Positions 1 through 9,003 of a stretch of 64,000 nt of DNA are shown piece by piece. Position 1 is the stretch's first letter; every line of letters starts with the position of its first letter. The notes beneath the pieces were generated by a model. It saw only the letters and a program-made list of their open reading frames with translations. It searched no databases and was not told the DNA's origin. The translations under genes and the position numbers were made by a program. The DNA is taken from assembly GCF_015352425.1 (NCBI RefSeq), contig NZ_JADKNH010000012.1, positions 124,001-188,000 of the forward strand. The letters are read 5' to 3'. This DNA comes from Fusibacter ferrireducens (GTDB lineage: Bacteria; Bacillota; Clostridia; Peptostreptococcales; Acidaminobacteraceae).

Positions 1-249
1 ATGCCCGAGTTACCTGTGGCAAAAGCGCTTTGGAAACCATATCCTAATTTCGAAGATGGTGTTAAAGGCTGGATTTTAGCAGGTGGCGCACATCATACGG
101 TCTTTTCATATACTGTGACAAAAGAAGATCTTATGGATTTTGCTGAATTTATGGACCTTGAATTTGTAGTCATCGATGAAAATACAAACATAACTGATTT
201 TAAACAGATGCTGATGATGAATGATGTCATATGGCATTTAAAGAGGTAA
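1..249 (+). CDS. araA: L-arabinose isomerase, C-terminal part (window-truncated)
   Basis: The last 82 residues of L-arabinose isomerase, which converts L-arabinose to L-ribulose in the cytoplasm. The fragment carries the family's C-terminal pattern: [10 protein letters not shown], then [15 protein letters not shown], then EFVVIDENT and a final LNDVIW-like end (here [10 protein letters not shown]). The gene starts upstream of the window, so the Met at position 1 is only a codon within it. It ends 4 bases before the araD start, so the two are an operon. Family assignment is firm on recognisable C-terminal motifs; nothing can be said about its start or regulation. Confidence 0.85.
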   Translation: MPELPVAKALWKPYPNFEDGVKGWILAGGAHHTVFSYTVTKEDLMDFAEFMDLEFVVIDENTNITDFKQMLMMNDVIWHLKR

Positions 250-253
250 TAAA

Positions 254-949
254 ATGTTAGAAGCTTTAAAAAAACGCGTGTACGATGCCAACATGGCATT
301 GGTTAAATATAATTTAATCATTTTCACATGGGGTAATGTCTCTGAGTATGACGTGGAAACGGGTTTGGTGGGGATTAAGCCAAGTGGTGTAGCCTATGAC
401 CAGCTAAAACCAGAAGACATCGTTTTGGTCAATCTAGAGGGAGAAGTTGTGGAAGGGCACTATAAACCTTCCTCTGACACACCTACACATGTTGAAATAT
501 ACAAGCACTTTAAATCGGTTAGAGGTGTTGTGCATACGCACTCACCTTGGGCCACCAGTTTCGCTCAGGCTAGAAAACCCATTAAAGCGCTTGGAACAAC
601 ACATGCAGACTACTTCTATGGTGATATTCCCTGCACGAGACCTATGACAGCTGCAGAAATTGCAGACGAATATGAAAAAAACACGGGAAAAGTCATTGTA
701 GAAACTTTTGAGGCCATTGATCCCAATGAAATTCCCGGTGTCTTAGTCAATGAACATGGTCCTTTCGCATGGGGGAAATCTCCTGAAGATGCTGTTCACA
801 ATGCCGTGGTTATGGAAGAGGTTGCTAAAATGGCCTACAGAACGCAAATGCTTTTGGCGAGCGAGATGAACAGTACTCTACAAAAGGAGTTGCTGGACAA
901 GCATTTCTTAAGAAAACACGGCAAGAATGCCTATTACGGACAGAAATAG
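254..949 (+). CDS. araD: L-ribulose-5-phosphate 4-epimerase
   Basis: A class II aldolase/adducin-fold epimerase that converts L-ribulose 5-phosphate to D-xylulose 5-phosphate, joining arabinose catabolism to the pentose phosphate pathway. The 231-residue protein has the usual family length. It shows the GNVSEYD substrate loop near residue 27, SSDTPTH, the HTHSPWA zinc-binding pair near residue 95 and a late NEHGPFAWG with the third histidine. The start follows GAGGT in the araA tail. It is translationally close to araA and followed by a terminator-like hairpin. A FucA-type aldolase is unlikely given the araA neighbour and the length. Confidence 0.92.
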   Translation: MLEALKKRVYDANMALVKYNLIIFTWGNVSEYDVETGLVGIKPSGVAYDQLKPEDIVLVNLEGEVVEGHYKPSSDTPTHVEIYKHFKSVRGVVHTHSPWATSFAQARKPIKALGTTHADYFYGDIPCTRPMTAAEIADEYEKNTGKVIVETFEAIDPNEIPGVLVNEHGPFAWGKSPEDAVHNAVVMEEVAKMAYRTQMLLASEMNSTLQKELLDKHFLRKHGKNAYYGQK

Positions 950-1027
950 CACAGGGTAAACAAAGAGCAAACACATAGGACAGATCAATGAAAAAAGTGT
1001 TCAGTTAACAGGAAATAAATAAAAAAA

Positions 1028-1082
1028 ACAGCCTATGAAAAGCGTTCGAAAAAGAAGCTCATTTCATGGGCTGTTGCTATTT
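1028..1082 (+). terminator. Terminator-like hairpin after araD
   Basis: A 13-bp stem (ACAGCCTATGAAA with TTTCATGGGCTGT, one G-T wobble) around a loop of about 20 bases, followed by a short T-rich stretch. It lies 80 bases after araD and before the thiT promoter, where transcription should end. The T run is weak. Confidence 0.55.
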
Positions 1083-1110
1083 TAATACAATATCATTTGT
1101 GAAATAGAAT

Positions 1111-1139
1111 TTGAATCTTTCACGATTCTATGATAAACT
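1111..1139 (+). promoter_or_regulatory. Candidate sigma-A promoter for the TPP riboswitch-thiT unit
   Basis: TTGAAT at 1111-1116, a 17-base spacer and TAAACT at 1134-1139 with an upstream TG, giving an extended -10. It sits about 27 bases before the riboswitch aptamer, as expected for a leader start. Confidence 0.5.
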
Positions 1140-1165
1140 GTGAGAGTAAAAATAAAATATAAAGA

Positions 1166-1254
1166 TTCACCTAGGGGTGCCTTTGGCTGAGAGCGTCGTT
1201 TGATACGTAACCCTTTGAACCTGAACTAGATAAAACTAGCGGAGGAAAGTGTGG
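1166..1254 (+). promoter_or_regulatory. TPP riboswitch (THI element)
   Basis: The diagnostic conserved blocks are in order: GGGGTGC, GGCTGAGA, ACCCTTTGAACCTGA, CTAGATAA, and TAGCGGAGGAAAGTG closing on the 5' CAC. This is the thiamine-pyrophosphate aptamer. A terminator follows at once and the thiamine transporter gene thiT after that, so TPP binding should favour termination and lower thiamine uptake. Confidence 0.95.
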
Positions 1255-1267
1255 AAAAACGAGTTTT

Positions 1268-1301
1268 AGACCATACGCTTATCTGCGTAGGGTCTTTTTT
1301 A
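1268..1301 (+). terminator. Riboswitch expression-platform terminator
   Basis: The stem AGACC-A-TACGC pairs with GCGTA-G-GGTCT around a 6-base loop and runs into T6. It stands between the TPP aptamer and thiT, as a regulated intrinsic terminator should. Confidence 0.85.
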
Positions 1302-1348
1302 TTATTTGTTTTGTTCCACCATTTTGAGTCGGAAATGGAGGCTGTATT

Positions 1349-1879
1349 ATGGAAAGAAATTCAAGTGTCAAAGTAAAAATGCTCGTGGAAGGGGCAATGA
1401 TGATTGCCATTGCCACTGTTTTGAGCTTCATAAAAGTTTGGGAAATGCCTTATGGCGGCTCCGTAACGGCGGGTAGTATGGTGCCGATTCTAATCTATGC
1501 TTATAGGTGGGGTGGCGCGCAAGGTATTTTAGCAGGTGCTGTCTATGGTATTATTCAATTTATGATAGAACCTTTCGCAGCACACCCGATCTCAGTTTTA
1601 TTAGACTATCCAATTGCGTTTGGCGTACTTGGCATCATGGGCTTTGTGGCCCACAAGAGCAAAGATATTAAAAGGATATTCTTGGGTGTGATCGTTGCCA
1701 TTTTGGGTAGATTCATAGCCCATTTCCTATCCGGTGTGATTTTCTTTGCGACGTTTGCCCCAGACGGGATGTCGCCAGCACTTTACTCGGTGGAATACAA
1801 TGCATCCTATCTTGTACCGGAAATGGTTATTTCAATGGTCGTATTTACACTGCTCTATAAGCAACTTAACAAGATATAG
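1349..1879 (+). CDS. thiT: Thiamine ECF transporter S-component ThiT
   Basis: The substrate-binding membrane subunit of an energy-coupling-factor transporter for thiamine; it would need the shared EcfA/A'/T module, which is not in this window. The 176 residues form about six hydrophobic helices. The protein shows the ThiT pattern KVWEMPYGGSVTAGSM near residue 29, a YRWG motif, and later a DYPIAFG and HFLSGVIFF segment. The start has GGAGG 8 bases upstream. The TPP riboswitch in its leader independently supports a thiamine role. It is the only gene of its unit and is followed by a long perfect hairpin. Confidence 0.92.
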   Translation: MERNSSVKVKMLVEGAMMIAIATVLSFIKVWEMPYGGSVTAGSMVPILIYAYRWGGAQGILAGAVYGIIQFMIEPFAAHPISVLLDYPIAFGVLGIMGFVAHKSKDIKRIFLGVIVAILGRFIAHFLSGVIFFATFAPDGMSPALYSVEYNASYLVPEMVISMVVFTLLYKQLNKI

Positions 1880-1927
1880 GCCAGTAGGTTCTACTTGAAA
1901 AAAGTATAGTATTTTTTAACTCATGAA

Positions 1928-2000
1928 GGGTGTATCTACCCTAAAAGCTCAAGAGTCCCCGGCGTTGCCTGTGGATTGAGCTTTTAGGGTAGATACACCC
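1928..2000. repeat. 73-nt perfect-stem hairpin repeat, copy 1
   Basis: A 25-bp perfect inverted repeat (starting GGGTGTATCTACCC) closes a 23-base loop containing GGCGTTGCC. A second copy at 15939-16011 differs at only two loop positions. Both lie between converging genes (here thiT and the minus-strand thiolase), so it may work as a bidirectional terminator as well as being a dispersed repeat. Confidence 0.85.
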
Positions 2001-2052
2001 TTGTTGTTTTAGGACGATTGAATTGTTGAGACTCACTCAAATGGGAAACGCA

Positions 2053-3246
2053 TCAGTCAGCTTTTTCAAAGGCCATAGCCATTCCGAGCCCTCCTGCAAT
2101 GCAAATGGAAGCCATACCATAACGGAGATCTCTTTTTTGCATTTCATGAAGCAAGGTTGACGTTATTCTCGCTCCCGAGCATCCCAGTGGATGTCCTAGG
2201 GCAATAGCGCCACCGTTAACGTTTACAATATCTGGATTTATTTCAAGTGCTTTTATGCATGCCACAGATTGTGAGGCAAATGCTTCGTTGATTTCAAAAA
2301 GATCAAAATCATCCAAGGATAGAGCAAGTTTTTTTAGAAGCTTATGCGTTGCCGCTACAGGGCCCATCCCCATGATCCGCGGATCTACCCCTGCTGCAGT
2401 GCCTCCTATAATTTTAGCAAGGGGTTTAAGACCTAATGCTTTTGCCTTATCAGCAGTCATAAGAATGAGGGCGGAAGCACCATCATTTCGACCAGAGGCA
2501 TTTCCAGCAGTGACAAACCCTTCTTTAAAGATAGGCTTTAGACGCGCTAATTTTTCTATACTGGTGTTTCTCCTTGGATACTCATCTGTATTAAAGAGAA
2601 GAGGTTCTCCTTTTCTTTGAGGTATCTCCACAGGAATAATTTCATCTTCAAATCGGCCACTATCTATAGCTGAAATTGCTTTCAATTGACTTGAAAAGGC
2701 AAATTCATCTTGTGCCTCACGGCTGATCCCGTATTGCCTTGCCACATTATCTGCAGTTTGAATCATATTAAATTCACCATAGATGTCTTTAGGCTGACTT
2801 TTGGGTTGGCTTTCAGTATTTGGATCTACAAATGTGGTTGTGCCATTGCCAACGCCGAATCGGGCATTTCTGACATAAAAGGGTGCTGTGCTCATGCTTT
2901 CCACGCCACCGCAGAGTATGATCTCTGAGTCGCCACAAAGTATTTGCTGGTAGCCGTTGAGGATAGCTTGCATACCCGATGCACATTGACGATGGACCGT
3001 ATAAGCCGGTGTTATTTCTGGAATTCTAGCCGCTAAGGCTGATACTCTTGCTATGTTTGGGGCGTCTGTTGTTTGCTTTGCCTGCCCTGCTATAACTTCA
3101 TCAATTAAGTTCACATCTAATCCAATCCGATTTATAGCACCAAGCATTGCGTACTCTAAAAGTGCTTCAGGCAATATCTCTTTAAAAGTACCACCGATAC
3201 TGCCAATAGGGGTTCTTACCGCGGATACTACGACGATATCTTTCAT
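2053..3246 (-). CDS. Acetyl-CoA C-acyltransferase (thiolase)
   Basis: Cytoplasmic thiolase that either condenses two acetyl-CoA to acetoacetyl-CoA or cleaves 3-oxoacyl-CoA. The 397-residue length is normal. The acylated cysteine is in HRQCASGMQA (Cys88), the GHPLGCSGAR histidine is near residue 350 and the second cysteine is in CIAGGLGMA near the C-terminus. It lies 53 bases downstream of an SDR reductase in the same operon, so an acetoacetyl-CoA/3-hydroxybutyryl-CoA step is likely. AGGATG precedes the start. The chain-length preference cannot be read from the sequence. Confidence 0.92.
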   Translation of the reverse strand: MKDIVVVSAVRTPIGSIGGTFKEILPEALLEYAMLGAINRIGLDVNLIDEVIAGQAKQTTDAPNIARVSALAARIPEITPAYTVHRQCASGMQAILNGYQQILCGDSEIILCGGVESMSTAPFYVRNARFGVGNGTTTFVDPNTESQPKSQPKDIYGEFNMIQTADNVARQYGISREAQDEFAFSSQLKAISAIDSGRFEDEIIPVEIPQRKGEPLLFNTDEYPRRNTSIEKLARLKPIFKEGFVTAGNASGRNDGASALILMTADKAKALGLKPLAKIIGGTAAGVDPRIMGMGPVAATHKLLKKLALSLDDFDLFEINEAFASQSVACIKALEINPDIVNVNGGAIALGHPLGCSGARITSTLLHEMQKRDLRYGMASICIAGGLGMAMAFEKAD

Positions 3247-3299
3247 ATAGTCACATCCTTATCAAAGTATATTGTGTTCATATTAGATTTAGTTTAGAT

Positions 3300-4034
3300 T
3301 TAGTTAAAGCCACCATCAATGGTGATGGTTTGTGCCGTGATATAGCTGGATTCGTCAGAGGCTAAAAATACCAGAAGCTTACCAGCTTCTTCAGGGGTGC
3401 CATATCTTCTGAGTGGGATTGAAGCCAATTTTTTTTGCTTGATTTCTTCGGGAACTGCTTTGTACATATCTGTCATGATAGATCCCGGTGCAATGGCATT
3501 GACTGTGATGCCATATTTACCCAACTCTTTAGCCATAACACGGGTCATGCCCATTATAGCGGCCTTTGTGGCAGCATAGTTGGCTTGACCAAAGTTCCCA
3601 TTGTAAGCAGAGACGGAAGAAGTGTGCACTATTTTCCCATATTGTTGTGTCATCATAGAAGGCAAAACTGCTTTTGAGAAGAAATAGGTGCCTTTGAGGT
3701 TAACGTCGAGCACTTTTTCAAATTGATCGTCGGACATTTTATAAAATTGTGCATCTGAAGTGATGCCAGCATTGTTGATTAAAATGTCAATTCTTCCAAA
3801 CTCATTTTTAACTTGTTCAACCATCGTTAAAATTTGGTTTTTGTTGGAGATATCCACTGAATAACCTCGGCATGTCCCGAATTGAGATAACATTTCAGTT
3901 GTTGTTTTAACTTTCTCAGAATGAATATCACAGATGTTGACAATGGCACCTTCTTCTAAAAATACTTTTGCAGTTGCATAGCCGATACCGGATGCAGCAC
4001 CGGTCACTATGGCAATTTTGTTTTTAAGTTTCAT
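3300..4034 (-). CDS. SDR reductase, FabG / acetoacetyl-CoA reductase type
   Basis: A 244-residue NAD(P)H-dependent short-chain reductase that would interconvert 3-oxoacyl and 3-hydroxyacyl thioesters. It has the Rossmann TGAASGIG at residues 11-18, NNAG near 87-90, and the catalytic Ser139/140, Tyr153 and Lys157 (YAATK). It ends in the usual TIDGGFN. FabG and PhaB cannot be told apart by sequence alone, but the thiolase gene directly downstream favours acetoacetyl-CoA as substrate over a fatty-acid-synthesis role. A divergent LysR gene lies upstream. Confidence 0.85.
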   Translation of the reverse strand: MKLKNKIAIVTGAASGIGYATAKVFLEEGAIVNICDIHSEKVKTTTEMLSQFGTCRGYSVDISNKNQILTMVEQVKNEFGRIDILINNAGITSDAQFYKMSDDQFEKVLDVNLKGTYFFSKAVLPSMMTQQYGKIVHTSSVSAYNGNFGQANYAATKAAIMGMTRVMAKELGKYGITVNAIAPGSIMTDMYKAVPEEIKQKKLASIPLRRYGTPEEAGKLLVFLASDESSYITAQTITIDGGFN

Positions 4035-4270
4035 AATTTTCGCCTCACAATCTCATCGTTTTTTCATGATAATTTTAGAAGCCGTCGCATGTTTTCATGG
4101 CTTTATTATATTCGGGATTGTTCAGAATAAAAATTACATAATAAAAGCGGTATTATTAACTAAAAAGCTAATGATATTGACATTGAATAGAGTTTTAACT
4201 ATGATTAAGATAATTATTTAACAAAATAATGAATTAGATTTTGGCATTATTTGAATTGGGGGATGATATT

Positions 4271-5176
4271 ATGAAAATGCTTCAACTTTGCTATTTTAAA
4301 GCTTTGGCAGAGAACGAACATCTGACGAATACAGCTAAAGCACTTTATATTTCGCCGCCTGCTTTAAGTGCCGTAGTTGCACGACTAGAGGAAGAAATTG
4401 GCGTCCCTCTTTTTGATCGAGTGGGGAGAAATATTAAGCTTAATGAGAATGGAAAAATATTTTACAAATGTGTTGACTCGGTTCTTTCAACTCTTGAAAA
4501 TACGTGTTTGGAACTGAAGAAGAACAATTCTGAAGACAAGAATAGCGTGAATGTTGCAGTGTCTGCATTGACACTTTGGACAGATTCTATGGCGTCATTT
4601 TTTTATATTCATCCAGAGATCAATATCAGTCATGCCGCTTTAAAACTGGATAAGCTTCAGGACGCTAACTATAACAATCAATTTGATTTTATCATTACCG
4701 ATCTTCGAGATTTACCGAGGAACGAATGGGAGCATATCGTAATCATTCCAGATGATAGACCCGTGTTGGTGGTGAATCCTGAGCATCCCTTTGCCCAAAA
4801 GAAGCATATTTCACTAATTGAAGCAAAAGATGAACCGTTTGTAGCCCTGACCAAAGGCTATTCTTCCAGACGCTATTTTGATGAAATGTTTGAACTGGCA
4901 GGGTTTAAACCGAAGATTGTATCAGAAAGCGATTATCCTCTGCGATCACAGATGATTGAAAAGGGGTATGGGATTACCATTTCCACCATAACGGGCATTC
5001 AGGCTGCAATTCTGAAAGGTTTTTCTTTTATTGAGATAGACTCACCTGCAAATGTGAGAACGCAAACCATATTTTGGAAAAAAGGAAGAAAATTATCAAA
5101 TGCAGCATTAATTTTTCGAGATTATATGATCGATTACCATAAAGAGCATAATATATTATACCCCAACAACATTTGA
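4271..5176 (+). CDS. LysR-family transcriptional regulator
   Basis: A 301-residue LysR-type regulator with an N-terminal winged helix (FKALAENEHLTNTAKALYISPPALSAVVARLEEEIGVPLFDR) and a C-terminal effector-binding domain. The ATG at 4271 is preferred over an in-frame TTG at 4241 because GGGGG lies 8 bases upstream. It is divergent from the SDR-thiolase operon across about 236 bases. LysR proteins usually control the divergent neighbour, so it probably regulates that operon, in response to an unknown ligand. The following permease is on the opposite strand and could also be a target. Confidence 0.88.
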   Translation: MKMLQLCYFKALAENEHLTNTAKALYISPPALSAVVARLEEEIGVPLFDRVGRNIKLNENGKIFYKCVDSVLSTLENTCLELKKNNSEDKNSVNVAVSALTLWTDSMASFFYIHPEINISHAALKLDKLQDANYNNQFDFIITDLRDLPRNEWEHIVIIPDDRPVLVVNPEHPFAQKKHISLIEAKDEPFVALTKGYSSRRYFDEMFELAGFKPKIVSESDYPLRSQMIEKGYGITISTITGIQAAILKGFSFIEIDSPANVRTQTIFWKKGRKLSNAALIFRDYMIDYHKEHNILYPNNI

Positions 5177-5276
5177 GCTATCCCTCGATGTCTCAAAACG
5201 ATTTTCGCTGACGATTTTCCCAGTGGATGTCTAAGAGAAAATCTTTTGGCTCAAATCGTGTTGTTTTGATCATTGT
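5163..5276. repeat. Imperfect long inverted repeat
   Basis: AACAACA-TTTGAGC at the end of the LysR gene pairs with GCTCAAA-TCG-TGTTGTT about 80 bases later, with inner GATTTTC/GAAAATC arms. It resembles the 73-nt hairpins in its layout but not in sequence. Function unknown. Confidence 0.4.
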
Positions 5277-5372
5277 CCGTCAAAATCTTGTTTTGATGAA
5301 CACGTTTTTATCCAACGAATTAGAGCAAATTGAAAACTTCTGCCTTTAAGCTGGAAGAAATCAAATGCTTAA

Positions 5373-5424
5373 AAAAAAGAACTGTAACAGATTACATTTG
5401 ATCTATTACAGTTCTTTTTTTTGT
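5373..5424. terminator. Bidirectional terminator between LysR gene and permease
   Basis: A 15-bp perfect stem (AAAAAAGAACTGTAA with TTACAGTTCTTTTTT) around an 18-base loop, with A and T runs at both sides. It serves converging genes on both strands. Confidence 0.85.
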
Positions 5425-5465
5425 TGTGAGACTATGTTCACCAGATTGGCAGAACGTTTGACACG

Positions 5466-6857
5466 CTAAAATATTGAGAAGCATGTATTTAAAGTGCCTA
5501 TGAGCACACTGAAAACCAAGACGATTATAAAGCCAAATATACCGTTTAAGCCAAGAGAGACTTCAAAAGAGGTTTTTCCAGAATAATTAGCACCCAATAA
5601 AGAGGTTGCTGAAAAGGGTGAAAGCATAATTGCCAACAACCAGCCTGTGATAACGGTGAGGGCGAAGGTAAAGACGGAAAGCCCAATTGCGGAAGGAACA
5701 ATGATCGTGGCAATAGCAGTCCCGGTTACAACCGCGTGAATCCCAATGAGCGAGGGTAATATAATGGCCAGTATGATGGCCATGCACATCCAGATGGGAT
5801 ATGCCGTTAACCAGTGAGGTGTAAGTGTTTTAACCAGATCATTAATGCCGTAATTTTGTAGTGCTATGCCCAGAAAACCAGCAGCAGTGAACATAGAAAC
5901 CTGTCCATGAATTCTGTTGAGAGAGACCTTGTAGTATGTTTTCATGCCTTGTTTGTATGCTTTTGCATATCTTTGAATTAGAGCACAAGCGATTGGAAAG
6001 AGCACGGCAATGATTGAGATGATCATCAAGAGATTCCAATCCGTAAACAGATTCATTAGGATGATTGATAGAATGAGTGAAACGGTCAATGTCAACATAA
6101 TTCTAATCTTTTTCCAATCAACGATAAGCGTTTTGTCGAGCACAAGCGGATGAAACACATGTGATTTGGACCTTGATTTGAGGGCCAATAATGCGAGTGC
6201 AATGGCGGCATAGATCAAAGAGAAGACGATGCCAATAGGAATGAGTTGAATCCACGGTATATGAGTTGCAGTAGTAACGGTTAGCATGGATGCCCAAGCA
6301 GGGGACCAAAATCCAGAGGCGCAATAAGCACAGAGCACTGTTCCCAAAAAAGCATCTTCGGCTTTGTATAGACGTGCAAGTGGAATCATTAAATCGTATA
6401 TGATGGTTATGGCACCTATGCTTAAGATAACCCCAAGGATATGTGTGCAAAAAAAGACCAAGGCACAGAACGTGATGGGATTGGAGATCCTACTCTTGAC
6501 GATGGAAACCAGTTCATCTTGGTAGCGGTCATAATAGAATGGTATTGAGATCATAGGCGTACAGATAAACAGCGTGACGAGATTGGCACTTTGTGTAATG
6601 GCTTTTATCCAGATCTGGAGCGGTGCATTGGCGCCCCACAAGAGTGCCATGCCAATGCCTAAAAGGCCTCCAACGGATAAGAGGCTTGTCTTAGGGAGCG
6701 TGGGAATGGATTTGCACAGAATGAGTATTAAAAGAATACAGGTTATGTAAGACAAGATCGGATTGTTAACGAAACAGTTTATTAAATAGAGAATTGCAAA
6801 AGCAATAGAGATGACGCGATAGGCATGATCCCAAGTTGTCAAAGTGTGGTTCCCCAT
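5466..6857 (-). CDS. Multi-pass membrane transporter, family not resolved
   Basis: A 463-residue protein made almost wholly of hydrophobic helices (about 11-12), with no signal peptide or soluble domain. Repeated Gly/Ser/Thr-rich breaks such as GFWSPAWASM and HAVVTGTA recall ion-transporter-superfamily permeases for organic acids, but I do not recognise a specific family. It sits between the LysR gene and the fermentation operon, so an organic- or amino-acid substrate is a reasonable guess only. It is monocistronic and ends at a bidirectional terminator. Confidence 0.65.
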   Translation of the reverse strand: MGNHTLTTWDHAYRVISIAFAILYLINCFVNNPILSYITCILLILILCKSIPTLPKTSLLSVGGLLGIGMALLWGANAPLQIWIKAITQSANLVTLFICTPMISIPFYYDRYQDELVSIVKSRISNPITFCALVFFCTHILGVILSIGAITIIYDLMIPLARLYKAEDAFLGTVLCAYCASGFWSPAWASMLTVTTATHIPWIQLIPIGIVFSLIYAAIALALLALKSRSKSHVFHPLVLDKTLIVDWKKIRIMLTLTVSLILSIILMNLFTDWNLLMIISIIAVLFPIACALIQRYAKAYKQGMKTYYKVSLNRIHGQVSMFTAAGFLGIALQNYGINDLVKTLTPHWLTAYPIWMCMAIILAIILPSLIGIHAVVTGTAIATIIVPSAIGLSVFTFALTVITGWLLAIMLSPFSATSLLGANYSGKTSFEVSLGLNGIFGFIIVLVFSVLIGTLNTCFSIF

Positions 6858-7216
6858 AATTTTAGAGTCCTTTCAAGGTTATAGATTTTCTTAAGGTAGA
6901 GCCTCCATGTTTGTCTCTGGATGCTTAGCGGAGGCCGCTTTTTTTAATATAGCATATTCACAGCCGATTCTAAAGGCAATCTCATTTTGTCATCGTTATC
7001 ATTTGACGCCATAACCGTTAATTTCTAAATGAACAATAACAGTAGAGCATTTAGGTCTATGGGATTTATTAATATTTTAATTAACAATAGAGAATTTTTT
7101 ATGTAATATACTTTGACTGAATATTCAGATAATGTGTAAGTAATCAACAGCATGCTTGTATGATCAAACGTAAAAGTCTAATGTAAATAAATCGTATAGA
7201 AAGGGAGGTGATCCGT
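6858..7216. other. Intergenic region between divergent permease and MaoC genes
   Basis: About 360 bases without a gene. It holds a hairpin at 6901-6942 (GCCTCC...GGAGGC, then AGCGG...CCGCT running into T7 on the plus strand) and a perfect 12-bp palindrome CTGAATATTCAG at 7117-7128. The palindrome overlaps a TTGACT that could be the -35 of the MaoC operon, but no good -10 follows at 17 bases. The palindrome is a plausible operator. Confidence 0.4.
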
Positions 7217-7696
7217 ATGTCAGATAAGTTCTTGGAAAAAAAATACTTTGAAGATATGCAAATAGGGGATCAGGTAATTTCTGTTGGACGCACGATTACA
7301 GAGGCAGATATTGTGAATTTTGCAGGTCTTTCAGGAGATTACAATACGCTGCATACAGATGCAGAATTTGCAAGGCAGTCAATTGCAGGAGAACGCATTG
7401 CACATGGTATGTTGCCCTATGTCATTGCTTCTGGTCTCTTCACAAGAACCGCCTATAATTTATCCGTTATGGATGCATTGACGGCATTTGTTGAAATTCG
7501 TTCTTGGAAGTTCCTAAAGCCTGTTCTCATTGGAGACACCATAAGAGTGCTGGTGGAACTCGTGGAAAAGCTGGACAGTAAGCCAGAGAGTAAAAACGGC
7601 AAAGTGGTTTTTAGAAGAACGGTATTAAACCAAAAGGATGAGGTCGTCCAAAGGGGTGAATGGGTTATGCTCTATAAAAAGAGAAGCATGCTCTAA
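7217..7696 (+). CDS. MaoC-like (R)-specific enoyl-CoA hydratase
   Basis: A 159-residue single hot-dog-fold MaoC hydratase that would add water to 2-enoyl-CoA to give (R)-3-hydroxyacyl-CoA. The family motif is visible as D(F)AGLSGDYNTLHTD, followed by the GERIAHGML segment. ATG 7217 is chosen over GTG 7208 because GGAGGTGAT ends 4 bases before it. It is the first gene of the plus-strand fermentation block and lies 77 bases before the CoA-transferase gene. It could work with the nearby SDR and thiolase in oxidising enoyl-CoA. Confidence 0.85.
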   Translation: MSDKFLEKKYFEDMQIGDQVISVGRTITEADIVNFAGLSGDYNTLHTDAEFARQSIAGERIAHGMLPYVIASGLFTRTAYNLSVMDALTAFVEIRSWKFLKPVLIGDTIRVLVELVEKLDSKPESKNGKVVFRRTVLNQKDEVVQRGEWVMLYKKRSML

Positions 7697-7773
7697 ATCT
7701 GAACATAGATTAAATTGGAAGCTATAGCGTCGCATGTTATCGTGAAATTTAATTTGATGAAAGGATTAATAAA

Positions 7774-8961
7774 ATGGCTAAACAAGCTTTGGAAGGACTT
7801 AAAGTAGTGGAGGTCGGGAATATCTTGGCTGGACCTTGGTGTGGCACAATGATGGCGGACTTTGGTGCAGAGGTCATTAAAGTTGAACCGCCTGTACAAG
7901 GGGATTTAATTCGAAATATGGGAAGAATTAAAGACCTCTGGTATTGTGTTGAAGGTAGAAATAAAAAGAATATCACCTTAAATTTGAAAAGTGAAAGAGG
8001 CAAGACGCTTCTCATCGAGCTTTTGAAGGACGCCGATATTCTCATCGAGAATTTTAGACCAGGCGTATTTGAACGCATGGGCTTTACTTGGGAGAGGCTT
8101 CAGGAGATCAATCCAAGATTGGTATACGTTTGTTCATCAGGTTATGGACAGACAGGGCCAAATGCGAAAAAACCTGGATTTGATAGAATCGGTCTTGCGC
8201 TTGGGGGCTTCCTTGAGGTCACAGGAGAAGCAGATGGAGCACCTATTAAACCGGGTATTTCAGCAGCAGATTTTTATACGGCTTTGTTTGCTTGTGTTGG
8301 CGCTATGTTTGCAATCTATAATAGAGATGTTGTAGGCAGTGGCAGAGGACAGAGAGTAGATTGCTGTTTAACGGAGTCCGTTTTAAGACTTCAAGAATCC
8401 ATTATTGCCGAATACAGTTATGATGGCAGTATTCGAACCAGAATTGGTAATGGGACCTTTGTCACCATTCCTTCAGGCCATTTTTTAACAGCGGATGACA
8501 AATGGATCGTTTTATCCGTCTCTGGGGATAAGCTTTTTCACAAATGGGCAGAGATAGTGGGCAGAACGGATATGATTGAAGATGACAAATACAATACGCC
8601 AGAGGGCAGACAGTGCAATCGTGAAGAAATTAATCAGATTGCAGAGGCGTGGATCAAACAACATACAGCAGATGAGTGTCTTGAAAAATTTGGTTCAGAA
8701 ATTCCTTGTGCAAAAGTATACAATGTTGAAGATATATTAAAGGACCCACATTTTAAGGCAAGAGATGCCATTGTCGATGTGGCCACGGAAAACTTTGGAA
8801 CGCTCAAAATGCAAAATGCAACGCCTAAAATGTCTGCTACGCCAGGAGAAATCAAGTGGGCTGGAGCACCTATAGGAAAATTTACCGATGAAATCTTAAA
8901 AGAAAGATTGGGTCTCTCAGATTCTGAGGTCGAAGTACTTCAGCAAGAGGGCGTTATATAA
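7774..8961 (+). CDS. Family III CoA-transferase (CaiB/BaiF; HadA-like)
   Basis: A 395-residue class III CoA-transferase that moves CoA from an acyl-CoA to a 2-hydroxyacid so it can be dehydrated. The N-terminal VVEVGNILAGPWCGTMMADFGAEVIKVE is typical, and the ISAADFYTALFA segment near residue 165 carries the expected catalytic aspartate. It stands just before the activator and dehydratase genes, the same order as in clostridial hadA-hadI-hadB-hadC or fldA-fldI-fldB-fldC clusters. The exact hydroxyacid (for example 2-hydroxyisocaproate, phenyllactate, lactate) cannot be read from the sequence. Confidence 0.85.
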   Translation: MAKQALEGLKVVEVGNILAGPWCGTMMADFGAEVIKVEPPVQGDLIRNMGRIKDLWYCVEGRNKKNITLNLKSERGKTLLIELLKDADILIENFRPGVFERMGFTWERLQEINPRLVYVCSSGYGQTGPNAKKPGFDRIGLALGGFLEVTGEADGAPIKPGISAADFYTALFACVGAMFAIYNRDVVGSGRGQRVDCCLTESVLRLQESIIAEYSYDGSIRTRIGNGTFVTIPSGHFLTADDKWIVLSVSGDKLFHKWAEIVGRTDMIEDDKYNTPEGRQCNREEINQIAEAWIKQHTADECLEKFGSEIPCAKVYNVEDILKDPHFKARDAIVDVATENFGTLKMQNATPKMSATPGEIKWAGAPIGKFTDEILKERLGLSDSEVEVLQQEGVI

Positions 8962-9003
8962 AAAGTTGCTTATACAGCGCAAAGAGTATTGGAGGATTGC
9001 CTA

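Noticed and set aside
2255-2620. Long plus-strand open frame opposite the thiolase gene
   Set aside because: Shadow of a well-supported gene: no ribosome-binding site, no recognisable protein pattern. The same holds for the other antisense frames in the window.
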